Made by a program: the position numbers and the translations under genes | Notes under the pieces: model-generated | Database searches by the model: none | What the model saw: only the letters and a program-made list of their open reading frames with translations | Told to the model about the DNA's origin: nothing | Shown here: in pieces, positions 8,212 to 17,556 of the stretch | Numbering within the stretch: the stretch's first letter is position 1 | Layout: every line of letters starts with the position of its first letter | Assembly: GCA_031263155.1 (NCBI GenBank) | Contig: JAISGK010000064.1 | Coordinates: 1 to 34,516 of the forward strand | Reading direction: 5' to 3' | DNA length: 34,516 bases | Source: Clostridiales bacterium | GTDB lineage: Bacteria > Bacillota > Clostridia > Lachnospirales > WQUN01

Positions 8212-8821
8212 TAAACGTATGGTAATAGTGGGGGGTTACGATGCTGTTCCACAAGATATGCTGACACACGGTTGCGCCATGACGGTAGGCAAATTTGACG
8301 GACTGCACGCGGGGCATATGGCGGTAATAAACAGAGTGGCGCTGGCGTCGCGGAGAGATCAGGCAAACGACATGCCTCCACTGCTTTCTGTGGTTTTTAC
8401 GTTCGCGCATAATCCCAAAGCCATTCTCACGGGGGCGCAGGTGTTTCCCCTTATGGATAACGCTGAAGCGGAAGGGATTTTGACAAGCGCGGGAATAGAT
8501 CTGCTTATTCGCCAGCCATTCGACAAGCGTTTCGCCGATCTTGGCCCCGAGAGTTTTTGTGATATCGTGTTTGGAACGCTCAATTGCAAAAAATTTGTTT
8601 TAACCCCGGATTTCAGATTTGGCAAAGACAGACAGGGCAATATAAATTTGTTGGGTGAGTTCGCGAAGCGATACAGCGCGAGCATAGAGGTTGTGGATTT
8701 TGAAACGTTAAACGGCGCGCGCATAAGCAGTACGGGCATACGCAAGCTACTGGAGTGCGGCGACATAATAAACGCGGAAAAAATGTTGGGCAGAATGATT
8801 AGGAGAGACATTAATGTTTGA
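8177..8821 (+). CDS. ribF: RibF-like FAD synthetase domain only (no riboflavin kinase domain)
   Basis: Bacterial RibF usually joins an N-terminal FMN adenylyltransferase to a C-terminal riboflavin kinase (about 310 residues). Here only the 214-residue first half exists: [12 protein letters not shown] carries the nucleotide-binding HxGH signature, [11 protein letters not shown] and the RFGKDRQGN segment follow, and [15 protein letters not shown] is the KMSKS-like region. The protein ends at [10 protein letters not shown], where the kinase domain would begin, and prfA starts inside the last codons. It should make FAD from FMN but not FMN from riboflavin. The ATG at 8177 has AAAGGG upstream and overlaps truB by 35 bases. 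An ATG at 8219 fits the family N-terminus better but lacks a binding site. Confidence 0.85.
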   Translation: MEQLARCLRTYDKRMVIVGGYDAVPQDMLTHGCAMTVGKFDGLHAGHMAVINRVALASRRDQANDMPPLLSVVFTFAHNPKAILTGAQVFPLMDNAEAEGILTSAGIDLLIRQPFDKRFADLGPESFCDIVFGTLNCKKFVLTPDFRFGKDRQGNINLLGEFAKRYSASIEVVDFETLNGARISSTGIRKLLECGDIINAEKMLGRMIRRDINV

Positions 8822-9875
8822 CCGGCTGCAAGGACTGGAAACCAAGTATGAAACATTGAGGCAAAAGATAAGCGACCCTGCGGTTATAGCGGATCAATCC
8901 GCATGGCGGGCATATATGAAAGAGTATAGCGACATGGAACCCATAGTGGAAAAATATCGCGAATACATTCAGGCGGAGCGCGACTTGGCGTTCGCGAAAG
9001 AGATGCTGGAGCAAAGCGACGAGGAGATGAAATTGCTGGCGCGCGACGAGATGAAAATCGCGTCAGACAGAATGGATACAACGGCGAGCGAGTTAAAAAA
9101 ACTGCTGCTGCCCAAAGACCCAAACGACGAGAAAAATGTCATTGTTGAGATTCGCGGAGGGGCTGGAGGCGACGAGGCCGCGCTGTTCGCAGGAGACTTG
9201 TTTCGCATGTACTTTCGCTACGCCGAACGCAGACGCTGGAAAACAGAGGTTATGAACGCCAACGAAAACGAGTTGGGCGGCTTTAAAGAGATTGTATTTA
9301 TGATCAGCGGGCGTGGGGCGTATTCGCGCCTTAAATATGAAAGCGGCGTACACAGGGTTCAACGCATACCTGTTACAGAATCGGGCGGGCGCATACACAC
9401 CTCGACTGTTACCGTCGCCGTTTTGCCCGAGGCCGAAGAGGTAGATGTGCTGCTTGATATGAACGATGTGCGCGTAGATGTTTTTCGATCATCCGGCAAC
9501 GGCGGCCAAAGCGTGAACACAACAGACAGCGCCGTGCGCGTCACGCACATTCCAACCAACATAGTCATATCGTGCCAGGATGAAAAGAGCCAGCTCAAAA
9601 ATAAGGACAAGGCGTTTAAAATTTTACGCGCCAAGCTGTACGAGATAGAACAGGAAAAGCAACGCGCGCAAATGTCAGCCGAAAGGCGCGTACAGGTCGG
9701 CACGGGGGACCGCAGCGAACGCATACGCACCTACAACTTTCCCCAAAGCCGCATGACCGACCATCGCGTAAATTTTACCACCCACAACCTGGATTACGTG
9801 CTGGACGGAGACCTGGACGAGATTATGGATACGCTGATAACCTCCGCCCAGGCAAAAATGCTGACTAACGACTAA
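8814..9875 (+). CDS. prfA: Peptide chain release factor 1
   Basis: RF1 recognises UAA and UAG stop codons and triggers peptide release. The 353-residue protein has the catalytic GGQ (230-232, in [20 protein letters not shown]) and PVT at residues 186-188 in the position of the RF1 PxT stop-codon recognition motif, which separates it from RF2 (SPF). AGGAG (8801-8805) precedes the ATG at 8814, and the start overlaps ribF by eight bases. In many Bacillota ribF is followed by rpsO and pnp; here prfA closes the operon. The prmC gene, whose product methylates the Gln of GGQ, lies convergently 41 bases downstream. Confidence 0.96.
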   Translation: MFDRLQGLETKYETLRQKISDPAVIADQSAWRAYMKEYSDMEPIVEKYREYIQAERDLAFAKEMLEQSDEEMKLLARDEMKIASDRMDTTASELKKLLLPKDPNDEKNVIVEIRGGAGGDEAALFAGDLFRMYFRYAERRRWKTEVMNANENELGGFKEIVFMISGRGAYSRLKYESGVHRVQRIPVTESGGRIHTSTVTVAVLPEAEEVDVLLDMNDVRVDVFRSSGNGGQSVNTTDSAVRVTHIPTNIVISCQDEKSQLKNKDKAFKILRAKLYEIEQEKQRAQMSAERRVQVGTGDRSERIRTYNFPQSRMTDHRVNFTTHNLDYVLDGDLDEIMDTLITSAQAKMLTND

Positions 9876-9916
9876 CGGCTACTAGCCAATAGCCGCTCAG
9901 TGGGGGCTTAAGCCGC

Positions 9917-11737
9917 TCAGCCGGCTTTGACCGTCGCTGACATATACGCGACCGCAACACGGTCAAGTCCCGCCAGGTCTTTTTTGATCTCGCAATGATC
10001 ATATACGCGCGACGCAAGCGCAAGTACGTCGTCAGATTGATCAGGGCCTATTTCCACTAACAATACGCCTCCAGGCGTCAGAAAGCTCTTCGCCTGCCGT
10101 ATGATCCCAAATACGACAGCCGACCCATCCAAACCGCCGTCCAGCGCGATTTTCGGTTCATAATCTTTAATGTCGGGCGCCAGTGTTGAAATATCACCCG
10201 AGCGTATATAGGGCGGGTTAGCGATTATCATGTCATATCTAACGACGGGTGGTAGTTGGGTAAACAAATCTGACTGCGCAAAGAGTACGTTAACATTATG
10301 CTTTTGGGCGTTTCTTCTTGCCACGCGCAGCGCTTTCTCGCTAATGTCTGCGGCGGTTATGTACAGCAGCGGCTTCTCTTTTGCCAACGACACGGCTACG
10401 CACCCGCTGCCCGTACATAACTCCAGCACCTTTCCGACATCTGCCAAACCGCTTGCCAGCTCTACAAGCATCTCTGTTTCCGGTCGCGGTATCAGCACAT
10501 CGGGCGTTACCTCAAACTCCAAACGATAGAATTCTTTAACGCCCACTATGTAAGCCATCGGTTCACGCTTCACGCGCCGTGACACAAACTTCTCGTATCG
10601 CTTGGCCTGCTCGTCGCTCAACGCATCCTCGGGTTGAGCAAGCAAAACGTCCGCCAGCCTCATGTCGGCGGCGCGGGTCAACAGCGCTCGCGCTTCTTTT
10701 CGCGCGTCGTCGATACCGGCGGCGCTCAAACTCCGTTCGGCGCTGGCAGTCAAAGCGATAATACCCTTCTCTTCCGGCTCAAAGCGCAACACCGCTCGCA
10801 AAGCGCTTATGGCCGTCTTTATCATGTCATCGTCCGGCTCATCGGTAGTGATTTTTTGCAGGCACATGCCGGGGAACGATATCGCGTTAACAAGGGGGTT
10901 GTCGTTGCGCCCCGCCCACTTTAATACCTCATAGGATATCCCCGCTATAATGGGCACAAGCAACACCCGCGAAATCAATCGCGTAACAAAATTGCTGGAC
11001 GGCACAAACATAAAAACGGCAAGCGCAATCAGCATAACCAAAAACAGAAAGCTCGTGCCGCAGCGCTTGTGCAGCCGCGAATGTTTTCGCACATTCTCCA
11101 CAGTTAAAGGCTCGCCGTGCTCAAAACAATTGATAGTTTTGTGTTCCGCGCCATGGTACCCGAAAACACGCCTCAGCTCCTCCACGCGCGTGAGCAGCAG
11201 CATGTATCCCACCAAAATGCCTATACGAAGCACACCCTCTATCACGCTCAGGATATAACGATTGTCTCCTATCAAAGGTTTTACGAGTTGTCCCAGTCCC
11301 ACAGGCAGCAGCATAAAAAGACCGATGGAAAACGCGACGCCCAAAATGACAGTCGCTGTCATGAGAAAATCATTAAACCTATCGCCCAGCTTGCTCCTTA
11401 AAAACGCTTCGAATTTCCCCTCTTCCTCTTCTTCAAGACCCTCCATCGCCACCTCTGACGACTGTGTGATTATCTTATACCCTATGGCGAGCGAGCTTAT
11501 AAACGAGACGACGCCCCGCACAATCGGCCAATTCAAAATGGGGTATTTCTCCGCAAGGTTAACAATATCGCTTTGAAAGGTCTTTATATTGCCGTCGGGC
11601 GCGCGCACTGACACCGCCATAATTTTTTTACCGCGCATCATAACGCCTTCCATAACGGCCTGCCCACCTATGGGCGTCTGCCTAACGCCGCTGTTCTTTA
11701 GGGCTTCGCGTATGCTTGGTTGTTTGCTCTTCTCCAT
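9917..11737 (-). CDS. prmC: Fusion of YqhQ/DUF1385 membrane protein and PrmC release-factor methyltransferase
   Basis: One 606-residue frame joins two proteins that are normally separate. Residues about 20-310 are DUF1385/YqhQ: GGQAVMEGVMMRG at the start, several membrane segments (including ATVILGVAFSIGLFMLLPVG), and the signature GYHGAEHKTINCFEHGE. Residues about 330-606 are PrmC: an N-terminal helical domain, VLELCTGSGCVAVSLA for S-adenosylmethionine binding, and NPPY (507-510), which positions the release-factor Gln. PrmC N5-methylates the GGQ glutamine of RF1/RF2; the role of DUF1385 is unknown. GGGAG precedes the ATG. The start lies 56 bases inside the upstream sugar transferase gene, so translation is coupled to the polysaccharide operon. 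The fusion would tether PrmC to the membrane. Confidence 0.92.
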   Translation of the reverse strand: MEKSKQPSIREALKNSGVRQTPIGGQAVMEGVMMRGKKIMAVSVRAPDGNIKTFQSDIVNLAEKYPILNWPIVRGVVSFISSLAIGYKIITQSSEVAMEGLEEEEEGKFEAFLRSKLGDRFNDFLMTATVILGVAFSIGLFMLLPVGLGQLVKPLIGDNRYILSVIEGVLRIGILVGYMLLLTRVEELRRVFGYHGAEHKTINCFEHGEPLTVENVRKHSRLHKRCGTSFLFLVMLIALAVFMFVPSSNFVTRLISRVLLVPIIAGISYEVLKWAGRNDNPLVNAISFPGMCLQKITTDEPDDDMIKTAISALRAVLRFEPEEKGIIALTASAERSLSAAGIDDARKEARALLTRAADMRLADVLLAQPEDALSDEQAKRYEKFVSRRVKREPMAYIVGVKEFYRLEFEVTPDVLIPRPETEMLVELASGLADVGKVLELCTGSGCVAVSLAKEKPLLYITAADISEKALRVARRNAQKHNVNVLFAQSDLFTQLPPVVRYDMIIANPPYIRSGDISTLAPDIKDYEPKIALDGGLDGSAVVFGIIRQAKSFLTPGGVLLVEIGPDQSDDVLALASRVYDHCEIKKDLAGLDRVAVAYMSATVKAG

Positions 11738-12335
11738 TTTCCACTCCCATTTTTCTGTCTATCGCCATCCCGTCAGCACGAATCGCTTTCACAAGTGTCA
11801 TAAACATGATCTTTACATCAAACGCAAGCGACATTTTGCGGCGGTACTCGCCGTCGTAGCGGGCTTTTACATCCAGCGGCAGCTCATCGCGCCCGTTAAC
11901 CTGCGCCCAGCCCGTCAAGCCCGGGCGTATATCGGTACATTCGTACGTATCGCGCAGTTTTGCCAGGTCGTACTGGTTCCACAACGCGGGGCGAGGCCCT
12001 ACGAATGACATATCACCGGCAATGATGTTTACCAATTGAGGCAATTCATCTAAACTAAACCTTCGCAAAAATTTGCCCACGCGCGTGTAAAACCTGCCAG
12101 GGCTTCTTAGCAAGTGAGTTGGCACGTCTCTTGGAGCGTCCGCACGCATGGTGCGAAATTTATAGATGATGAAGTGGCCATAGTTTTTTCCAACGCGCTT
12201 TTGCGCAAATATCACAGGCCCTTGCGACTCGATTTTAATCGCGGCGCACAATACAAGAAAAAGCGGACTAAGCGCCACCAGCGCGATCAATGCCACTACA
12301 GCGTCAAACCAACGCTTTAACAGAGGGTATATCAT
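11682..12335 (-). CDS. Initiating sugar-phosphate transferase (WcaJ/PssY-type bacterial sugar transferase)
   Basis: These polyprenyl-phosphate transferases move a sugar-1-phosphate from UDP-sugar onto undecaprenyl phosphate, the first committed step of surface polysaccharide or glycan assembly. The 217 residues match the short monotopic form: an N-terminal re-entrant helix (FDAVVALIALVALSPLFLV), GPVIFAQKRVGKN, YKFRTM, the catalytic DELPQLVNIIAGDMSFVGPRP block and RPGLTGWAQVNGRD. The C-terminal 30 residues are charged and not conserved. GGAG precedes the ATG. It overlaps the dehydratase gene upstream by 32 bases and the DUF1385-PrmC gene downstream by 56, within one operon. Substrate sugar cannot be read from sequence; the adjacent dehydratase suggests a 4,6-dideoxy sugar derivative. 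Confidence 0.93.
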   Translation of the reverse strand: MIYPLLKRWFDAVVALIALVALSPLFLVLCAAIKIESQGPVIFAQKRVGKNYGHFIIYKFRTMRADAPRDVPTHLLRSPGRFYTRVGKFLRRFSLDELPQLVNIIAGDMSFVGPRPALWNQYDLAKLRDTYECTDIRPGLTGWAQVNGRDELPLDVKARYDGEYRRKMSLAFDVKIMFMTLVKAIRADGMAIDRKMGVENGEEQTTKHTRSPKEQRR

Positions 12336-14229
12336 CTGTCTCCATCCCTGATACTATGTAACGCGGCTCTATCGCGCGCAGCGCTGCGGTTATTTCATTG
12401 TACGCGCCATAAGAGGCATCATGCAATCGTTGCAATTTAAAGTCAAAATCCATATCCAGTTCTGGCTGGCTGGCTATAAAGATCTTTTTGTTCGCGGTTT
12501 TTTTGAGCTGCGACCGCTCCATGTCTGTTAACAATTCTTCCTTTAGTTTTTCACCTGGCCGCAGTCCGGTATATTTTATCTTTATGTCTTCGTCAGGTTT
12601 CAGGCCAGAAAGCCTTATCATGCTACGCGCTAAATTATCTATGTTAACCAGCTCACCCATGTCAAGAACATATGTGAGCCCGGTTTTGCCCATTCCCGCC
12701 GCCTGAAGCACCAGTTGGCAAGCCTCCGAGGTGGTCATAAAATATCTTTCTACATCGGGATGAGTTACGGTCACAGGCCCGCCATGCTCTATCTGCCATT
12801 TAAAGCGGTGCAATATACTCCCGTTAGAGAACAGCACATTGCCAAACCTCACTGTAACAAACCTGGTAAAACTTTTTTCTGCCATACGTTGCGTGACCAT
12901 CTCGCACACGCGCTTGGTAGCGCCATACACATTGGGTGGGTTAACCGCCTTGTCGCTGGATATAAGCACAAAGCGCTCGCATCCATAGGTATGCGCCGCC
13001 ATAGCCACAGTCTTTGTGCCAAATACGTTGTTGCGCACAGCCTCACCGGGGCTCTGCTCCAAAAAGTGTACATGCTTGTGCGCTGCCGCGTGAAAGACAA
13101 CGTGAGGGCGAAACTCGTCAAACACATCACGAGTTCGCGCGTCATCCAGCACAGAACCTATGCGCACGGCGAACGGAACATCTGGAAAGCGCGCGGACAT
13201 CTCCGTTTCCAATTCAAACGCGCTGTTTTCGTAGAAATCATAAATAATGATAAGACCGGGCTTAAACTTGGCTATTTGTCTGCATAACTCCGAACCTATG
13301 GTACCCCCGCCGCCGGTTATCACTATCGTTTTATTGGCAAGATAATCGCTGATGTTTTTGTTGTCTAGCCTGACCTCGGCGCGGGTCATAATATCCTCTA
13401 TATTAACGTCGCGCAAACCTTGTTTGTAGGAGCCGTTTGTAATGTCGCTCTCTGGCGGCAATATCTTAAGCGTGCATTCTGTTTCGGCGCAGCGTTTTAT
13501 TATATCGCGAAGCTCTACATTGTTCGCGTTTGGCATGGCGATCACGATCTCATCTATTCTAAATTTATCGGCAATCTCACCAATACGATCCAGGCCAGCG
13601 ATAACGCGCAGACCCATGGCATATGTATTATCCAATTGCTCGTCGCCATCAATTATGATCACGGGTATGCGATCCCGTATCCTGCTATGCAGCAACCCAC
13701 GCACGACGGTGTGCCCTGACTCCCCCGCGCCTATTACCATCACGCGTTTAACCCCCGCCTTGCCGGTAATTATATGGGCGCAGAATATAATAGCGCGCCT
13801 TAAGGCCCGATACCCAAAACGTGATGAGGCGAACAGCATAACATCCAACAGCCACGCTATAAGCAGCAACCGGCGCGCAAGCAATAACCCGCCGCCTAAC
13901 GCGCCCAAAAACAAGATGTGAAATAGATATATACCCACAAATGCCAATAATGTGGCCACAAAAATCTTCAGTAGCTCTTCCATATTCGCGTATCGCCACA
14001 GGTTTGCGTACATGCGCATTATCAGGTTAATACCTAGCGCGATAATGGGGGCGATAATGGCTATATGCCGAATGTACCAGTCCCACGCTTCAATCGGAAT
14101 AGAGGTTGTATGAGAGCCTGGCACGCCGCCGCCATACCATATAAACATCGCTCCGACGATCGATATTTCCATAAAAGCGATGTCGCATACTATGTAAAGA
14201 AATGTTTTAGCCGCGCGGTGCTTGTTCAC
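12304..14229 (-). CDS. Membrane nucleotide-sugar 4,6-dehydratase (FlaA1/CapD/PglF type)
   Basis: Family members convert UDP-GlcNAc to a 4-keto-6-deoxy sugar, an entry to diacetamido-trideoxy sugars of surface glycans. The 641-residue protein begins with four membrane helices (residues about 10-140), continues with a CoA-binding-like Rossmann domain (VMVIGAGESG), and ends with an SDR domain: the NAD motif TGGGGTIGSE, the FHAAAHKHV segment, ISSDKAVNP replacing the usual YxxxK catalytic region, VRFGNVL, and RPGEKLKEELL. It starts with GTG at 14227-14229 behind a strong AAGGAGG, overlapping the polymerase gene by 23 bases. The full membrane-anchored form is typical of capsule and EPS loci. Confidence 0.93.
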   Translation of the reverse strand: MNKHRAAKTFLYIVCDIAFMEISIVGAMFIWYGGGVPGSHTTSIPIEAWDWYIRHIAIIAPIIALGINLIMRMYANLWRYANMEELLKIFVATLLAFVGIYLFHILFLGALGGGLLLARRLLLIAWLLDVMLFASSRFGYRALRRAIIFCAHIITGKAGVKRVMVIGAGESGHTVVRGLLHSRIRDRIPVIIIDGDEQLDNTYAMGLRVIAGLDRIGEIADKFRIDEIVIAMPNANNVELRDIIKRCAETECTLKILPPESDITNGSYKQGLRDVNIEDIMTRAEVRLDNKNISDYLANKTIVITGGGGTIGSELCRQIAKFKPGLIIIYDFYENSAFELETEMSARFPDVPFAVRIGSVLDDARTRDVFDEFRPHVVFHAAAHKHVHFLEQSPGEAVRNNVFGTKTVAMAAHTYGCERFVLISSDKAVNPPNVYGATKRVCEMVTQRMAEKSFTRFVTVRFGNVLFSNGSILHRFKWQIEHGGPVTVTHPDVERYFMTTSEACQLVLQAAGMGKTGLTYVLDMGELVNIDNLARSMIRLSGLKPDEDIKIKYTGLRPGEKLKEELLTDMERSQLKKTANKKIFIASQPELDMDFDFKLQRLHDASYGAYNEITAALRAIEPRYIVSGMETDDIPSVKALV

Positions 14230-16120
14230 CAGATTGCCTCCTTAGTAAGATAAATGCGCCCATGCCAAATATCATATAAAAAATCGGTGTAACAGACACA
14301 ACGCTGTCAGTGAACATAACAGACACGAGGTATCCGCAAACGCTAAGCAAACAGGCGAAACCCTGCATCCAGATTTCTGTAACTTCTTCTTTTTTCTTAA
14401 GCAAATTTATACCGGCCACAATAAAATAGATCATCATAAACATTAACGCCAGCATGGCGGGTACGCCATAGTTTACCCCTGTTTGTAAAAATATATTGTG
14501 CGCCTTGTCTATAGTCATGTATGGAGTACCGAATGTTTTAACACAGCCCACCATGTCGTTTTGCGGGAACTCTATGGCAAAACTGTCCGGCCCGCTGCCC
14601 AACAGCAGCCGTTTTAGCAGCATCGGAAATGTTCTGGACCATATGAATCCGCGCCCCGACCCCCAAAACAGGCTATCTTCAAACCCCCATGCCGCTATCT
14701 GTCCTGGATTGGCTATGGGGTCGCCCAAGATGGTTAACGGGCACACCTCGCCATCTACCGATGAGAGCCAAAATACCGCGCCGCCCCTACGCAAAGTAAA
14801 TGTATTTTCTGGTATATCCACATAAAATCTACCCATGATGTCATTATTATACTCATACGTCACCATATTTTCATCACTGCTTTGTGATACCGGGGTCAAG
14901 GTAACGCCATCTTTGTCCCTTACCGTGACAGCCCTGCTGGGCTGGTCATATTGCAGCGTCATAGAACCATTTTTCGTGTAGAACGTTACAGTGTCCCGCT
15001 GAAAGGACATATCTTGAAAAAAATTGTCGATAGGCACATTGCCCAACGACAATGCCTTGCCGGCCATTTCGGTCACGCGGTCGCGCACATTCGGCACGAT
15101 CATTACGGCGGCTATAACGACAATAACAGCCGCTCCAGCAACAAATAAGGTACGGGCATATCTCTTAAAATCTATTCTTCTTATGAGAACCATCATAGCG
15201 ACAATGGCGGCAAAGCCCAATCCCGCTATAGCGCCCTCCGAACTTGTGCCTAAAGTCATCAAAAATGTAAGCACAGAGCAAACGCACGACAAAATAAACA
15301 GCGGAATCCTCTTGAAATAACACACCGCGCATGTTATCGTCAGCGGCAGCATAAGCGCACAGTATGAGCCCGCGCTATTGGGATTGTATAGGGTGGCATA
15401 GGCTAAATTCTGATTGGCAAAATTCGATCGCAAAGACCTATCCGGGTCTCCCATTATTATGGCGCTGCCAAAACGGGTAAGGAAGAGATCCACGCCAAAT
15501 AATTGCAAGGCGCCTACGATAGATATAATGAGGCACGAGAAAAGAAGGCCCCATAACATCATCCTAAATACAAAAGGTCTTTTCACAACTAATCCCGCAG
15601 AAAAGAATATCACAAAGTATGCCAGCATAACAAAAACACTTTCGTATCTATCATAAATGCCATGCGTTACCGTGTATCTATACGAAGAATAAAGTGACGA
15701 GCCAACAATGCCCAACAATAATATCACCATGGCGATAAAAAATGGCTGCCCGGTTATTCTTTTCCACGCGGCGCTCTTTAACAATGCCTTAAAGTTGCCG
15801 ACAAGTGTTGGCTGAGGCATCGACGCGATATGAACGACTGCCGTGTCAAGCATACAGTAAAGCAGGAGGCCCGCCCCAACCAAAAGGATAATAGATTTGT
15901 AATACGAAAATATGTCGGCGTGATACTCCGCTCGGGTGATATAGCTCTGCATGTCTGGCCCATAAGGGAGCTGGACATATCTTACAAATATGGGCACTAC
16001 TGCCGCGAGCGCTGTCAAAGTAAGCGCCATGACCTTCTCCGCGCCCCTAAGTTGAGAAAATCGTACTGGTTCCGCTTGCGCCTTTGTTATTTTAGGCCCT
16101 TCTTTTGAAACTACAGCCAT
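14207..16120 (-). CDS. Wzy/O-antigen-ligase-like polysaccharide polymerase with large external domain
   Basis: Wzy_C proteins polymerise or ligate lipid-linked glycan units on the outer face of the membrane. The 637-residue protein has about a dozen membrane helices and the family motif LLLGSGPDSF followed by DKAHNIFLQTGVNYGV, equivalent to the catalytic His loop. Between a helix ending near residue 365 and this motif lies a long extracytoplasmic segment of about 150 residues with strand-rich sequence (DTVTFYTKNGSMTLQYD, GRFYVDIPENTFTLRRGG) that looks like a small beta domain. AAAGGAAC lies ten bases before the ATG, and 23 bases separate it from the permease gene. No Wzx flippase is in the window. 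Confidence 0.85.
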   Translation of the reverse strand: MAVVSKEGPKITKAQAEPVRFSQLRGAEKVMALTLTALAAVVPIFVRYVQLPYGPDMQSYITRAEYHADIFSYYKSIILLVGAGLLLYCMLDTAVVHIASMPQPTLVGNFKALLKSAAWKRITGQPFFIAMVILLLGIVGSSLYSSYRYTVTHGIYDRYESVFVMLAYFVIFFSAGLVVKRPFVFRMMLWGLLFSCLIISIVGALQLFGVDLFLTRFGSAIIMGDPDRSLRSNFANQNLAYATLYNPNSAGSYCALMLPLTITCAVCYFKRIPLFILSCVCSVLTFLMTLGTSSEGAIAGLGFAAIVAMMVLIRRIDFKRYARTLFVAGAAVIVVIAAVMIVPNVRDRVTEMAGKALSLGNVPIDNFFQDMSFQRDTVTFYTKNGSMTLQYDQPSRAVTVRDKDGVTLTPVSQSSDENMVTYEYNNDIMGRFYVDIPENTFTLRRGGAVFWLSSVDGEVCPLTILGDPIANPGQIAAWGFEDSLFWGSGRGFIWSRTFPMLLKRLLLGSGPDSFAIEFPQNDMVGCVKTFGTPYMTIDKAHNIFLQTGVNYGVPAMLALMFMMIYFIVAGINLLKKKEEVTEIWMQGFACLLSVCGYLVSVMFTDSVVSVTPIFYMIFGMGAFILLRRQSGEQAPRG

Positions 16121-16143
16121 TATCTTTTTCTGTTCCTTTCTGT

Positions 16144-17556
16144 CTACATATCCGCGCGAATGGCGTTAAGCGCGCTTAATTTCATAGCGCGGCGAGCGGG
16201 AAAATAGCCCGAAAACAGACCGACAAACGCAGAAAATCCAATTGCCGCTCCACACAACCACGACGTAATCAACGATATCTTTTCGCCGCCACTGTCCATG
16301 CCGCCAAGAAACATCTGAAACAACTCAAGTTGAGAGTTGTTAAGTAAAAATGACAGAAGAAGCGACAAGCCCACACCGGCGCATCCGCCAAAGGCGCCAA
16401 TAATAGCCGCCTCGGTAAGAAATATTTTGCGGATGTCAGACAGTTTTGCACCAATAACTTTCATAACGCCTATCTCGCGGGTGCGCTCAACTACGGACAT
16501 AACCATGGTATTGGCGATGCCAATGGCAGCCACCAGCATTGAAACCGCGCCTACCGCGCCCAACATCGCTTGCAAACCCTGAGTCATTGATTGCAGGCTG
16601 TCAAGGTACTGCGTGGGAAATTCGGCGTAAAATCCCAATTCTTGTATAGCTTCACTCACCGAACGAACATTGTCCAAATCCTTGCACTTTACCAGCACAC
16701 GATCATAACCGGTGTTCCGATTTTGATTCTGGTTGCCGCTATAATATCCGTAGCTCTCATTCTCGGCCTGCTGGCGTTTCTGCTCATCCTTTATCATCTG
16801 CTGAACGACGGTGATATCCATGAAGATCGAAGAATCCGCGTTATAGTCCTTAGACTCCAACACACCCATCACGTTAAGTTTTTGAATTTTTGGCAGCGTG
16901 GTGTTTTCTTCTGCGCTTTCATAACTGTACACCAAACGATAGTCTAACGACATGTTGATGCGATCGCTCATCACGTCTATCAGCGGCTCGATCTCAATGC
17001 CCTGCATAGCTTGTTCATATCGCTCGCTGTAGTAGGTACGGTTATCCATTTTATAAAACTGCGCTTCAAAGTTGCGCCCAACAATGGCCGCGCTTTTATC
17101 TCCCATCTCAAGCAACCTCCCTTGAGATGGCGCATAGCCCAAAGCTTCCATAGCGGAGGGACTGATACCAAGTATCTGACAACCGGTAATGGAATATTTG
17201 CCGCTTTTAAAGTAACCGTATGTTGACACAATAGCGGTAGCGGCGACTACGCCGGGTATGCGATTAAACTGCGTTATCATGTTGTCATCCAGCACGGTGG
17301 GCTGATTGCGGGCGCTCGCTCCGCCGCCCGCGACTGCGGGCGCCATGTATTGGTTCCCTCCATACACGTTGATGATCGTCACGTCGCCCATATCGTCTAT
17401 CATGCCGTCAAAGCGCGCGCTTACCGCCAGCCCCAGTGATATCATGGTGACGATACACGCCGTGCCAATTATTACCCCAAGAATAGTCAAAAATGTGCGC
17501 AGCTTGCGCTTATACAAACTGCGAAAGCACATGCCCAATACATCCTTATTACTCAT
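16144..17556 (-). CDS. ABC transporter permease, MacB/FtsX family
   Basis: The 470-residue protein has the MacB_PCD-FtsX layout: one N-terminal helix (FLTILGVIIGTACIVTMISLGL), an external domain of about 260 residues, and three C-terminal helices containing the FtsX signature ERTREIGVMKVIGA. Such permeases do not pump across the membrane like classic exporters; they use ATP to drive motions of the external domain. The ATPase and the COG1361 protein upstream in the same operon are its likely partners. The ATG at 17556 overlaps the upstream stop (ATGAGTAA). A longer frame reaches back to 17607 but its first 17 residues lack family resemblance. The external domain contains a Tyr/Asn/Gln-rich loop around residue 275. 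Confidence 0.9.
   Translation of the reverse strand: MSNKDVLGMCFRSLYKRKLRTFLTILGVIIGTACIVTMISLGLAVSARFDGMIDDMGDVTIINVYGGNQYMAPAVAGGGASARNQPTVLDDNMITQFNRIPGVVAATAIVSTYGYFKSGKYSITGCQILGISPSAMEALGYAPSQGRLLEMGDKSAAIVGRNFEAQFYKMDNRTYYSERYEQAMQGIEIEPLIDVMSDRINMSLDYRLVYSYESAEENTTLPKIQKLNVMGVLESKDYNADSSIFMDITVVQQMIKDEQKRQQAENESYGYYSGNQNQNRNTGYDRVLVKCKDLDNVRSVSEAIQELGFYAEFPTQYLDSLQSMTQGLQAMLGAVGAVSMLVAAIGIANTMVMSVVERTREIGVMKVIGAKLSDIRKIFLTEAAIIGAFGGCAGVGLSLLLSFLLNNSQLELFQMFLGGMDSGGEKISLITSWLCGAAIGFSAFVGLFSGYFPARRAMKLSALNAIRADM

Noticed and set aside
8205-8290. Frameshift as the cause of the short TruB
   Set aside because: No frame after the stop encodes a PUA-like continuation, and the sequence is already RibF N-terminus.
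9876-9925. Direct repeat AGCCGCTCAG (9891-9900 and 9911-9920) and a 6-bp stem between prfA and prmC
   Set aside because: Too short and without a T run; it could be a weak terminator but the sequence does not support a call.
10230-12008. Plus-strand open frames opposite the DUF1385-PrmC and sugar transferase genes
   Set aside because: They mirror the codon pattern of recognised minus-strand genes and lack start signals.
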